From NCBI GenBank assembly GCA_964475135.1, contig CAYYWL010000033.1:1-16094 (forward strand): 16,094 nt of DNA, given 5' to 3'. Below the pieces are notes generated by a model, which had not been told where the DNA came from, made no database searches, and worked only from the letters and a program-made list of their open reading frames with translations. The position numbers were made by a program, and so were the translations under genes. Of the stretch, positions 1-5,512 are shown in pieces; position 1 is the first letter of the stretch, and every line of letters starts with the position of its first letter. Origin of the DNA: TMED14 sp964475135. Lineage in GTDB: Bacteria; Bacteroidota; Bacteroidia; Flavobacteriales; Schleiferiaceae.

Positions 1-691
1 GCGACACCGTGTACTGAAGGAGGCTCTCGAACAGGGCCACTCCGTCGGTGTTCAAAAGGTTGGTGTCGGCAGCGCGCTCGGGGTGGGGCATCATGCCCAT
101 GACGTTGCGCGTGCTGTTGCAGACTCCGGCGATGTTTTGCACTGAACCATTGGGGTTGGCTTCGGGGGTGATGGCACCGTCGGCCTCGGCATAGCGGAAC
201 ATAACTTGTCCATTGTCGTTCAGGGCCTTGAGGGTGTCTTCGTCGGCGTGGTAGCGTCCTTCGCCGTGGGCGATGGGTATTTGGTAGACTCCGGTTTCAG
301 AGAGGCCTGCAGTCATTGGGCTAAGGCCTGATCCGCGCACGAGGTGCACGTTTTTGCAAATGAACTTGCCGGTGTCGTTGCGCAGCAGGGCACCTGGGAC
401 GAGTCCGGCCTCGGTCAAGATTTGGAATCCGTTGCACACTCCAAAGACGTATCCGCCGCGGTGGGCGTGCTTGATGACCTCTTCCATAATGGGTGAGAAG
501 CGTGCGATGGCTCCTGAACGCAGGTAGTCACCGTACGAAAATCCGCCGGGAAGCACCACCATGTCAACGCCCTTAAGGTCGCGGTCTTTGTGCCAAAGGC
601 TAACGGTTTCGCATCCCAGACCCTCGCGGAGGGTGTGGATCATGTCTTGGTCGCAGTTCGACCCTGGAAAAGTTACAACTCCGAATTTCAC
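1..691 (-). CDS. purQ: Phosphoribosylformylglycinamidine synthase subunit PurQ, 3' end outside window
   Basis: Glutaminase subunit of FGAM synthase, the fourth step of de novo purine synthesis. It hydrolyses glutamine and passes ammonia to PurL. The reading frame was followed by hand on the minus strand. It begins VKFGVVTFPGSNCDQD and contains PGGFSYGDYLRSGAIAR, the nucleophile elbow GVCNGFQIL with the catalytic Cys, and near the end NVMGMMPHPER, which carries the catalytic His of class I amidotransferases. About 230 codons are present, close to the usual length of the short PurQ, so only a few residues should be missing at the left edge. The start is GTG, chosen because the family begins at K-F-x-V-V and because GTGA overlaps the stop of the upstream ureohydrolase gene. 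A stand-alone PurQ implies separate purL and purS genes elsewhere rather than the large fused PurL. Identification is firm; the start is likely. Confidence 0.95.
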   Translation of the reverse strand, partial: MKFGVVTFPGSNCDQDMIHTLREGLGCETVSLWHKDRDLKGVDMVVLPGGFSYGDYLRSGAIARFSPIMEEVIKHAHRGGYVFGVCNGFQILTEAGLVPGALLRNDTGKFICKNVHLVRGSGLSPMTAGLSETGVYQIPIAHGEGRYHADEDTLKALNDNGQVMFRYAEADGAITPEANPNGSVQNIAGVCNSTRNVMGMMPHPERAADTNLLNTDGVALFESLLQYTVS

Positions 692-1767
692 GAGGCAAAG
701 GTACAGCGTCCGTTGGCCTTGCCGAGCACGTTGGCGAGTCGGTACAGCAGGCGCGCGGCCACGTTGGCGTCCCAGTCGCCCTCGGATCCCGGAGCCACCT
801 CGTTGAGGTCGAATCCGACGAGCTGTCGGCCTGAAGCCAGCACCTGCTCGACCAAGTAGAGCACCTGCTCGACCTCGAGGCCACCGGCCACTGGGGTTCC
901 GGTATGCGGACAAAGTTTGGGGTCGAGGCCGTCAATGTCGAAGCTTAGGTAGACCTGCTGCGGAAGTTCCGCCACAATCAAATCCACCTGCTGGGCCCAC
1001 GTGCGGCCGTGAAAGGCAGCCTGCTTGAGGTCGCGGTCGTAGAACACCGTGCAGCGGTTGCCCAGCTCGGCGGCCACTGCCACTTCTTCGGCGCAGTAGT
1101 CGCGGATTCCGACCTGAACAATCTTGGCAACGCCCTCGTGCTTCATGGCGTTGTACATGATGGATGCGTGGCTGTAGGTAAAGCCCTCGTAGGCCACCCG
1201 AAAGTCCATGTGGGCGTCGATCTGCAGGATTCCCATTCCGGGATGGCGGTCGGCCAATGCCTGAATGTAGCCTAGGGGCGTGCTGTGGTCTCCGCCCAAC
1301 AGGGCCACAAGCTGCCCGCGGTCGAGGTAGTGCTCGACGTCGTGGCGGACTTTTTCGACCATCCACGCACAGGCCTCATTGATCTTCGCCAGCAACTTTT
1401 GGCTGGAAACCATGGCGGCGGTTCCGTCGGCAAGTGCGGCCAGGTAGACTTCGGCGCGTTCGCGGTTGCGCTCGGATTTTTCGGCCAACTTCGTCGAGGG
1501 CGGAGCCATCGCCAAGCCCATCTTCCACGCATCCGCCACAAAGGGATCCCACAAGTCAACTTGTGCGGTCGCCTCCTTAATCGCGGCAGGGCCTTGAGCC
1601 GTACCCGAAGCGTAGCTCACGGTCACCTCCCAGGGCACCGGAACCACCACCACCTCAGCGTCCTCCACCGCGTACGGAAGTCCATAAATCTGGTCCCCCG
1701 TCGCGAGTCCGTTGGGGTCAAAATCGGCCTGCGCGAGTGCTCGGCGCTTGAGGCGTGCTTCGTCCAT
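688..1767 (-). CDS. Agmatinase/arginase family ureohydrolase
   Basis: Binuclear manganese hydrolase that should release urea from a guanidino compound such as agmatine or arginine; the exact substrate cannot be read from sequence. All six canonical metal ligands are visible: H161 in GGDHS, D184/H186/D188 in DAHMD, and D277/D279 in SFDIDGLDP. H200 in YSHAS probably corresponds to the family's substrate-side His. The segment HTGTPVAGGL (288-297) matches the TGTPxxGGL stretch of agmatinases. The 359-aa length is longer than typical agmatinase (about 300 aa) because of an N-terminal extension and a helical insert around residues 90-150, as in Bacteroidota 'agmatinase family' proteins. The ATG lies 4 nt after a TACCTTTG element. 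The gene overlaps purQ by 4 nt, so the two are probably translated together; no metabolic link to purine synthesis is obvious. Formimidoylglutamase is an alternative. Confidence 0.88.
   Translation of the reverse strand: MDEARLKRRALAQADFDPNGLATGDQIYGLPYAVEDAEVVVVPVPWEVTVSYASGTAQGPAAIKEATAQVDLWDPFVADAWKMGLAMAPPSTKLAEKSERNRERAEVYLAALADGTAAMVSSQKLLAKINEACAWMVEKVRHDVEHYLDRGQLVALLGGDHSTPLGYIQALADRHPGMGILQIDAHMDFRVAYEGFTYSHASIMYNAMKHEGVAKIVQVGIRDYCAEEVAVAAELGNRCTVFYDRDLKQAAFHGRTWAQQVDLIVAELPQQVYLSFDIDGLDPKLCPHTGTPVAGGLEVEQVLYLVEQVLASGRQLVGFDLNEVAPGSEGDWDANVAARLLYRLANVLGKANGRCTFAS
696..703 (-). promoter_or_regulatory. Candidate -7 element (TACCTTTG) for purQ, inside the upstream gene
   Basis: TACCTTTG on the minus strand matches the Bacteroidota -7 consensus TAnnTTTG. 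It ends 4 nt before the GTG start of purQ and lies within the last codons of the ureohydrolase gene. If used, purQ would have its own nearly leaderless transcript. No -33 TTG is visible at the expected distance. Confidence 0.4.
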
Positions 1768-1771
1768 GAAG

Positions 1772-1779
1772 CAAAGGTA
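1772..1779 (-). promoter_or_regulatory. Candidate -7 element (TACCTTTG) for the ureohydrolase gene
   Basis: TACCTTTG on the minus strand, followed by CTTC and then the ATG at 1767. The 4-nt distance to the start codon would give a leaderless or nearly leaderless mRNA. No -33 TTG is seen about 20 nt further upstream, where the GC-rich hairpin repeat approaches. Confidence 0.5.
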
Positions 1780-1797
1780 ATGGGCTTGTTGCGGTTC

Positions 1798-1867
1798 GCG
1801 CCATCGGCGCTCGCGCTAGGGCCCCTTCGGGGCTGGGGCGCTATGCGCCCATGTGGTTTCTGGTTTC
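1798..1867. repeat. REP-like palindromic repeat, left copy
   Basis: Three short perfect hairpins lie in a row: GCGCC-ATC-GGCGC (1798-1810), GCCCC-TTC-GGGGC (1821-1833) and GGGCGC-TAT-GCGCCC (1836-1850). They are followed by the pyrimidine-rich heptamer TGGTTTC. Positions 1813-1867 are identical to 1968-2022 across the gap. The form resembles repetitive extragenic palindromes; whether it recurs elsewhere in the genome cannot be told from this window. Confidence 0.7.
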
Positions 1868-1967
1868 NNNNNNNNNNNNNNNNNNNNNNNNNNNNNNNNN
1901 NNNNNNNNNNNNNNNNNNNNNNNNNNNNNNNNNNNNNNNNNNNNNNNNNNNNNNNNNNNNNNNNNNN
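1868..1967. other. Assembly gap (100 N)
   Basis: Exactly 100 consecutive N, a size often used for gaps of unknown length. Both borders carry the same 55 nt, so the gap sits inside or between copies of a repeat. Confidence 0.99.
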
Positions 1968-2032
1968 GCGCTAGGGCCCCTTCGGGGCTGGGGCGCTATG
2001 CGCCCATGTGGTTTCTGGTTTCTCGTTTCTGG
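1968..2032. repeat. REP-like palindromic repeat, right copy, with heptamers
   Basis: The first 55 nt repeat 1813-1867 exactly, including the hairpins GCCCC-TTC-GGGGC (1976-1988) and GGGCGC-TAT-GCGCCC (1991-2005). The copy continues as phased 7-nt units: TGGTTTC (2009), TGGTTTC (2016), TCGTTTC (2023). Confidence 0.7.
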
Positions 2033-2044
2033 TGCTCATATGCA

Positions 2045-2079
2045 TTAGAGGAGCTTCGGGGCTTGGGCTGCTGTGCAGC
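2045..2079. repeat. Degenerate third hairpin unit
   Basis: CTTCGGGGCT followed by TGGG aligns with the CTTCGGGGCT/GGGG portion of the two upstream copies. The last hairpin here is GCTGC-TGT-GCAGC (2067-2079) in place of GGCGC-TAT-GCGCC, so both arms changed together and pairing was kept. Confidence 0.5.
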
Positions 2080-2080
2080 G

Positions 2081-2129
2081 AGAAGCAAGAAGCAAGAAAC
2101 AAGTTGCCGGTTACTAGTTACTGGTTACC
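2081..2129. repeat. Array of seven degenerate heptamers overlapping the end of a gene
   Basis: Seven consecutive 7-nt units are in one phase: AGAAGCA, AGAAGCA, AGAAACA, AGTTGCC, GGTTACT, AGTTACT, GGTTACC. All fit the loose pattern R-G-W-W-R-C-H. The last units supply the final codons and the TAG stop of the minus-strand gene that ends at 2114. Confidence 0.65.
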
Positions 2130-4390
2130 AAATAGCTACGCCGAACCGGTCGGCCTTCAGACGGGGTAAAGCGAAATTCCCAAAGCCAGTTTTGGCGGTG
2201 GGGCGGCGGGTCGGAGGCTTCGAGCTGGTGCTGGGGCGCAATGGGTTGGGGCGCCGTCCACGAAGTGGCCCAGCGGCCTTCGGGGTCGGTCCAGCGGGTC
2301 TCGAGCAGCCAGGCGCGGTCGGGGTCGAGGTTCCAGGCAAGTTGAGGCGGCCACTTGCGCTGGACGAGGTCGAATTGGCCCTCGGAAGGTTGCGGGGCGG
2401 GTTGGGGCCAACGGCCCGGGGTGGCGGAATCGGTTCGGGAGTGGACCCAGTCGTCGGGACCCGGGCCGCGGCGCTCGAGGGACATTCCTTCGCCCTTGCC
2501 GGGGGTTTCGCGGATTTTTTGGGGGAATTGGTGGGGCGAAACCCGTGCCCAATCTATTCGGAGGCCGTCGCTTCGGCGGAGTTCGAGGGTTCCTCCGTCG
2601 TCAGTAATCGGAAGGGCGTGGGATGTGGCGCCCGGCCCGCCCGGCACCGCCGGCCGGGCCCAGGCCCCGGGGCGCGGGGCGCCCCGGGGCCCCGCCGCAG
2701 AATCGCCGGCCGGATAGCGGCGCGCCACCGCAAGGGGGTCCGCCGCCCCGAACATCACTTGGCCGGGCAGCAGAAACCGGCCGGCGACCGCGGCGCGGCG
2801 CCACGCCAACGAATCCCCCGAAGCCCAAAAGAGCTGCGACAGGTCGAGGACGCGGCCGCTCTCGTTCCGCAACTCGGCGAAGCGCCCTTCACCGGAGAGG
2901 GGATTGAACAAGATTTCGGTAATCTGAAGCTCGCCAGAATCGGGAACGGCGGGCCAACCCGCGGCGATGAGGGTGCAGTCCCCGGGGGTTCCGTCGGCGT
3001 GCACCCAATCGGGAATTAGGGGAAGCTCAAAGCCGTCACCCGGTAGTCCGGGCCAGCTCTCTGAACCCGTATGCCCGATCCATCGAAGGTCCGTGCGTTC
3101 GGCATGGGGGCGCGTGGCGACCCAAGTTCCGCCCGAAAAACGAGCCAGAGCCGATGAATCAAAGGGGTAGTGAGCGGGAGTGCTCAAGGGCATGGGGTGG
3201 CGCCAGTCGACGTGCAGGACGCTGTCGGCGAGTAGTCCAAGGATTCCGCCCTTTCGCGGCCCAACCGGAGTAAACTCGATGCGGCCCGGGCTCGACCCGA
3301 GGGCATTGCAGGACGACTGCCAGGCGCGGGGCATTGCCGCAAGTTCAGGTTGGGCCTCGAGCGACCATCCGCCCAAGGACTTATCTGCGGGATGGTGCAT
3401 GTCGGGCTGGGTGCGGCCCCAAGCCACGAGCTGACTATCGGCCGTTTCGAGCGACCAAAAGGCGGCCGAGGCGGTCAGCGCCAGGGGCGCGTCCCATATC
3501 TGCAGCGAATCGGGCCAGCCCAGGCGGGAATCGGCCAGGATCAGGACTTCACCGGGCTGCAGCACCCGATCCGAAAGCGGCCAGCGGCCACTGCCGTGGG
3601 TGAAGGTCCATCCAACGGCACGGCAGGCGGAATCGGCCGTGACGAGCAGCTCCACAAAGTCTCCGGGGGCGGATCGCCAGCTGACTTGGGGGTCGGGATC
3701 CACCAGGAGTTCGGTGACCGCGACGTCGCCGGGGAGCGCGGCGGCGAGGGGCTGCCGCATCTGCGGCGCCGCAGCAGCAAACGACAAGGGGCCCCAGCGG
3801 ACGCTGCGCGTCCGCGTGGCCGTCACGGTGGCTCCGAAGCGCACTTCGCACAAGGCCTGAGCGCTCGAGTCAGCATTACCCCAGGCGGAACCGCTGTCGA
3901 GCAGCGTTCCGAGGGTGTCGCGAAGGTCCCAAGAGAGCCGGTGGCCGGCCGCAGAATCCCAGGTCCAGGACCAATCAACGACTGAGGTGGGTCGGTCGAG
4001 CAAACCCGAGGGACTGGCGGCCAGCAGCATTCCGTCCGAACGCCGCGTGAGCCGCAACTGGTCGCTGCTGCGGCCGAATTCGAGGCGGTAGCCGCCTGAC
4101 GTGACCGTGTCGCGCACCTCCCAAAAGACAAAGTTGGACGACGAGGGGTTGAAGTCGAGGCGCACGCGGCCCGAAGCCTGGGCCGGCCGAGCCCCCAGGC
4201 CGGTGCGCCAGAGCGCATAGGTTCCGGCTGCGGGAGCCGCCAAACGCAGTTCCGCCCCGCCGTCGAAGGCGAATGTGTCGCCCTGCCACGCCGGCAAGCC
4301 GGCCGACCAATCCTCAGTCCACGGGCCCCACTGGGCCCAAAGGCCCTGGGCAAGCAGCCCAAGGCTCAACGCAATTAACCTGTTCATCAT
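2114..4390 (-). CDS. Secreted lamin-tail-domain (LTD) protein
   Basis: A 758-aa exported protein of unknown function. Residues 1-19 form a signal peptide (MMNRLIALSLGLLAQGLWA, cleavage near A-Q). Residues 25-205 look like a beta-sandwich of LamG type, including DFNPSSSNFVFWEV (79-92), a segment common in this Bacteroidota family. Two lamin-tail-like motifs follow: VAVTELLVDPDP (223-234) with DFVEL (244-248), and LQITEILFNPLSG (488-500) with FAELRNESG (504-512). The stretch DDGGTLELRRSDG (597-609), GMSLERRGPG (635-644) and SATPGRW (655-661) matches the usual closing of the second LTD. The last 90 residues resemble the FlgD/type IX-type beta domain seen at the C-terminus of relatives. Residues 564-590 are an unusual Gly/Ala/Pro/Arg-rich loop encoded by very GC-rich DNA. 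The gene diverges from asd across 39 bp. The role is probably at the cell surface. Confidence 0.8.
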   Translation of the reverse strand: MMNRLIALSLGLLAQGLWAQWGPWTEDWSAGLPAWQGDTFAFDGGAELRLAAPAAGTYALWRTGLGARPAQASGRVRLDFNPSSSNFVFWEVRDTVTSGGYRLEFGRSSDQLRLTRRSDGMLLAASPSGLLDRPTSVVDWSWTWDSAAGHRLSWDLRDTLGTLLDSGSAWGNADSSAQALCEVRFGATVTATRTRSVRWGPLSFAAAAPQMRQPLAAALPGDVAVTELLVDPDPQVSWRSAPGDFVELLVTADSACRAVGWTFTHGSGRWPLSDRVLQPGEVLILADSRLGWPDSLQIWDAPLALTASAAFWSLETADSQLVAWGRTQPDMHHPADKSLGGWSLEAQPELAAMPRAWQSSCNALGSSPGRIEFTPVGPRKGGILGLLADSVLHVDWRHPMPLSTPAHYPFDSSALARFSGGTWVATRPHAERTDLRWIGHTGSESWPGLPGDGFELPLIPDWVHADGTPGDCTLIAAGWPAVPDSGELQITEILFNPLSGEGRFAELRNESGRVLDLSQLFWASGDSLAWRRAAVAGRFLLPGQVMFGAADPLAVARRYPAGDSAAGPRGAPRPGAWARPAVPGGPGATSHALPITDDGGTLELRRSDGLRIDWARVSPHQFPQKIRETPGKGEGMSLERRGPGPDDWVHSRTDSATPGRWPQPAPQPSEGQFDLVQRKWPPQLAWNLDPDRAWLLETRWTDPEGRWATSWTAPQPIAPQHQLEASDPPPHRQNWLWEFRFTPSEGRPVRRSYLVTSN
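2663..2691. repeat. Perfect 13-bp inverted repeat inside the LTD gene
   Basis: The arms GGCCCCGGGGCGC (2663-2675) and GCGCCCCGGGGCC (2679-2691) are exact reverse complements around a GGG loop. All 29 bases are G or C. It lies in the part of the gene that encodes the Gly/Ala/Pro/Arg-rich loop, around residues 567-576. Confidence 0.8.
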
Positions 4391-4393
4391 CCG

Positions 4394-4401
4394 TACTTTT
4401 G
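4394..4401 (+). promoter_or_regulatory. Candidate -7 element (TACTTTTG) for asd
   Basis: TACTTTTG matches TAnnTTTG on the plus strand and ends 28 nt before the asd ATG. No clear -33 TTG is seen. It faces the oppositely oriented TAGGTTTG at 4405-4412. Confidence 0.5.
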
Positions 4402-4404
4402 CGT

Positions 4405-4412
4405 CAAACCTA
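4405..4412 (-). promoter_or_regulatory. Candidate -7 element (TAGGTTTG) for the LTD gene
   Basis: TAGGTTTG on the minus strand ends 14 nt before the ATG at 4390. It lies 3 bp downstream of the plus-strand element for asd, so the two promoters overlap and would give transcripts with complementary 5' ends. Confidence 0.45.
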
Positions 4413-4429
4413 AATCCCCCTGCCGCGCT

Positions 4430-5428
4430 ATGCGTTTAGCTCTAGTTGGTGCCACCGGAATGGTCGGCGAAGTCATGCGAAAAGTCCTTGTTGAACGGGG
4501 GTTCCCGGTCACGGAATTTATTCCGGTGGCCTCTGAAAAATCCGCGGGAAGCATTTTACACTGGAACGGAACCGACTACGTCGTGCGCACCCTCGCCGAG
4601 GCCGTGGCGCTGAAGCCCGACCTCGCCATCTTTTCGGCGGGCGGAACCACCTCACTTGAGTGGGCACCGAAGTTCGCTGAAGTGGGATGCTTTGTGGTCG
4701 ACAACAGTTCTGCGTGGCGCATGGAGCCGGGAATTCCGCTCGTCGTGCCCGAAATCAATGCCCACGCCCTGACGGCCGACGCCAAGATCATCGCCAACCC
4801 CAACTGCTCGACGATTCAGCTGGTGATGGCCCTCAAGCCGCTGCACGACGTGCACCCCATCCGCACGGTGCGCGTCAGCACCTACCAAAGCGTGACTGGA
4901 ACCGGCAAGGCGGCCGTGGACCAGCTCGCGAACGAACGCGCAGGCAACTTCGACGGCCCGATGGCCTACGCCTACCCGATTGATAAGAACTGCATTCCGC
5001 ACTGCGACGTGTTTCTCGAGAACGGGTACACCAAAGAGGAGATGAAGCTGCACCACGAGACCAAAAAAATCCTCGGAGACGATTCGGTCGGGGTGAGTGC
5101 GACGGCGGTTCGGGTTCCGGTACAGGGCGGACACTCTGAGTCGGTGCTCGTGACCTTTCGCGACGCACGTCCATCGCTCGATACGGTGCGCCAGCTCTTG
5201 GCCGCAATGCCCGGAGTGGTGGTTCAGGACGACCCCGCCGCCAAGGACTACCCCATGCCCCGCTTTGCCGAGGGCCGCGACGAAGTTTTTGTGGGCCGCA
5301 TCCGCGAAGACGTAGTCTGCGACCGCTCGATTCACCTGTGGATTGTGGCCGACAACCTGCGCAAGGGGGCCGCAACGAACGCCGTACAAATTGCCGAACA
5401 CCTAATTTCGGCCGGATTTTTGCGGTAA
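4430..5428 (+). CDS. asd: Aspartate-semialdehyde dehydrogenase
   Basis: Reduces aspartyl phosphate to aspartate semialdehyde with NADPH, at the branch to lysine/diaminopimelate, threonine and methionine. The 332-aa length is normal. Visible motifs are the nucleotide-binding VGATGMVG (6-13), SAGGTTS (69-75), DNSSAWRM (91-98), NPNCST with the catalytic C126, STYQSVTGTG (150-159) with the conserved Gln, and TAVRVPVQGGHSES (225-238) carrying the substrate-binding Arg and the catalytic His. The start fits the Rossmann fold beginning at residue 2. The gene is divergent from the LTD gene and followed after 84 nt by a TonB-dependent receptor, to which no functional tie is obvious. Identification is firm. 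Confidence 0.97.
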   Translation: MRLALVGATGMVGEVMRKVLVERGFPVTEFIPVASEKSAGSILHWNGTDYVVRTLAEAVALKPDLAIFSAGGTTSLEWAPKFAEVGCFVVDNSSAWRMEPGIPLVVPEINAHALTADAKIIANPNCSTIQLVMALKPLHDVHPIRTVRVSTYQSVTGTGKAAVDQLANERAGNFDGPMAYAYPIDKNCIPHCDVFLENGYTKEEMKLHHETKKILGDDSVGVSATAVRVPVQGGHSESVLVTFRDARPSLDTVRQLLAAMPGVVVQDDPAAKDYPMPRFAEGRDEVFVGRIREDVVCDRSIHLWIVADNLRKGAATNAVQIAEHLISAGFLR

Positions 5429-5443
5429 ACGGCGCCACAGCTG

Positions 5444-5459
5444 CTGCGGGTGACCGCAG
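5444..5459 (+). other. Small GNRA-type hairpin after asd
   Basis: CTGCGG-GTGA-CCGCAG forms a 6-bp stem with a GUGA loop in the 84-nt gap between asd and the next gene. No T-run follows, so it is not a convincing rho-independent terminator. It may be a weak attenuator or chance. Confidence 0.25.
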
Positions 5460-5487
5460 GTTCCGCGCCCCACACCGCAGCCCACTA

Positions 5488-5495
5488 AACCTTTG
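5488..5495 (+). promoter_or_regulatory. Weak -7-like element (AACCTTTG) before the TonB-dependent receptor gene
   Basis: AACCTTTG matches five of the six fixed positions of TAnnTTTG and ends 17 nt before the ATG at 5513. No -33 element is visible. Read-through from asd is an alternative. Confidence 0.25.
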
Positions 5496-5512
5496 ACCCA
5501 AGCCACCGTCTG

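Larger units (their letters stand above)
1768..2113. other. Noncoding stretch: hairpin repeats, assembly gap, heptamer array
   Basis: This 346-nt stretch between two minus-strand genes has no supportable coding sequence. From left to right it holds the ureohydrolase promoter element, a GC-rich repeat with three small hairpins, 100 N, a second identical copy of the last 55 nt of that repeat, heptamers of GGTTTCT type, a degenerate third hairpin unit, and an array of 7-nt repeats running into the stop codon of the next gene. Open frames crossing it are formed by the N run and are not genes. Confidence 0.85.

Noticed and set aside
1285..1974. Long plus-strand open frame opposite the ureohydrolase gene and running into the N gap
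   Set aside because: It is antisense to a gene with complete catalytic motifs, has no recognisable domain, and its end is an artefact of translating N bases.
2081..2129. Heptamer array considered as a CRISPR remnant
   Set aside because: Units are 7 nt and contiguous, with no spacers and no cas genes.
1798..2129. Repeat region considered as an insertion sequence
   Set aside because: No transposase frame, no terminal inverted repeats pairing across the region, and no target-site duplication could be seen; the gap prevents a full check.
1853..3019. Plus-strand open frame of 388 codons starting at the gap
   Set aside because: It includes the N run and then lies opposite the LTD gene, whose frame has a signal peptide and domain motifs. 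High GC content makes long antisense frames common here.
4652..5401. Minus-strand open frame of 249 codons opposite asd
   Set aside because: Antisense shadow of a clearly identified enzyme gene; the protein has no domain features.
5444..5465. Hairpin after asd considered as a rho-independent terminator
   Set aside because: The stem is only 6 bp and no T-run follows.
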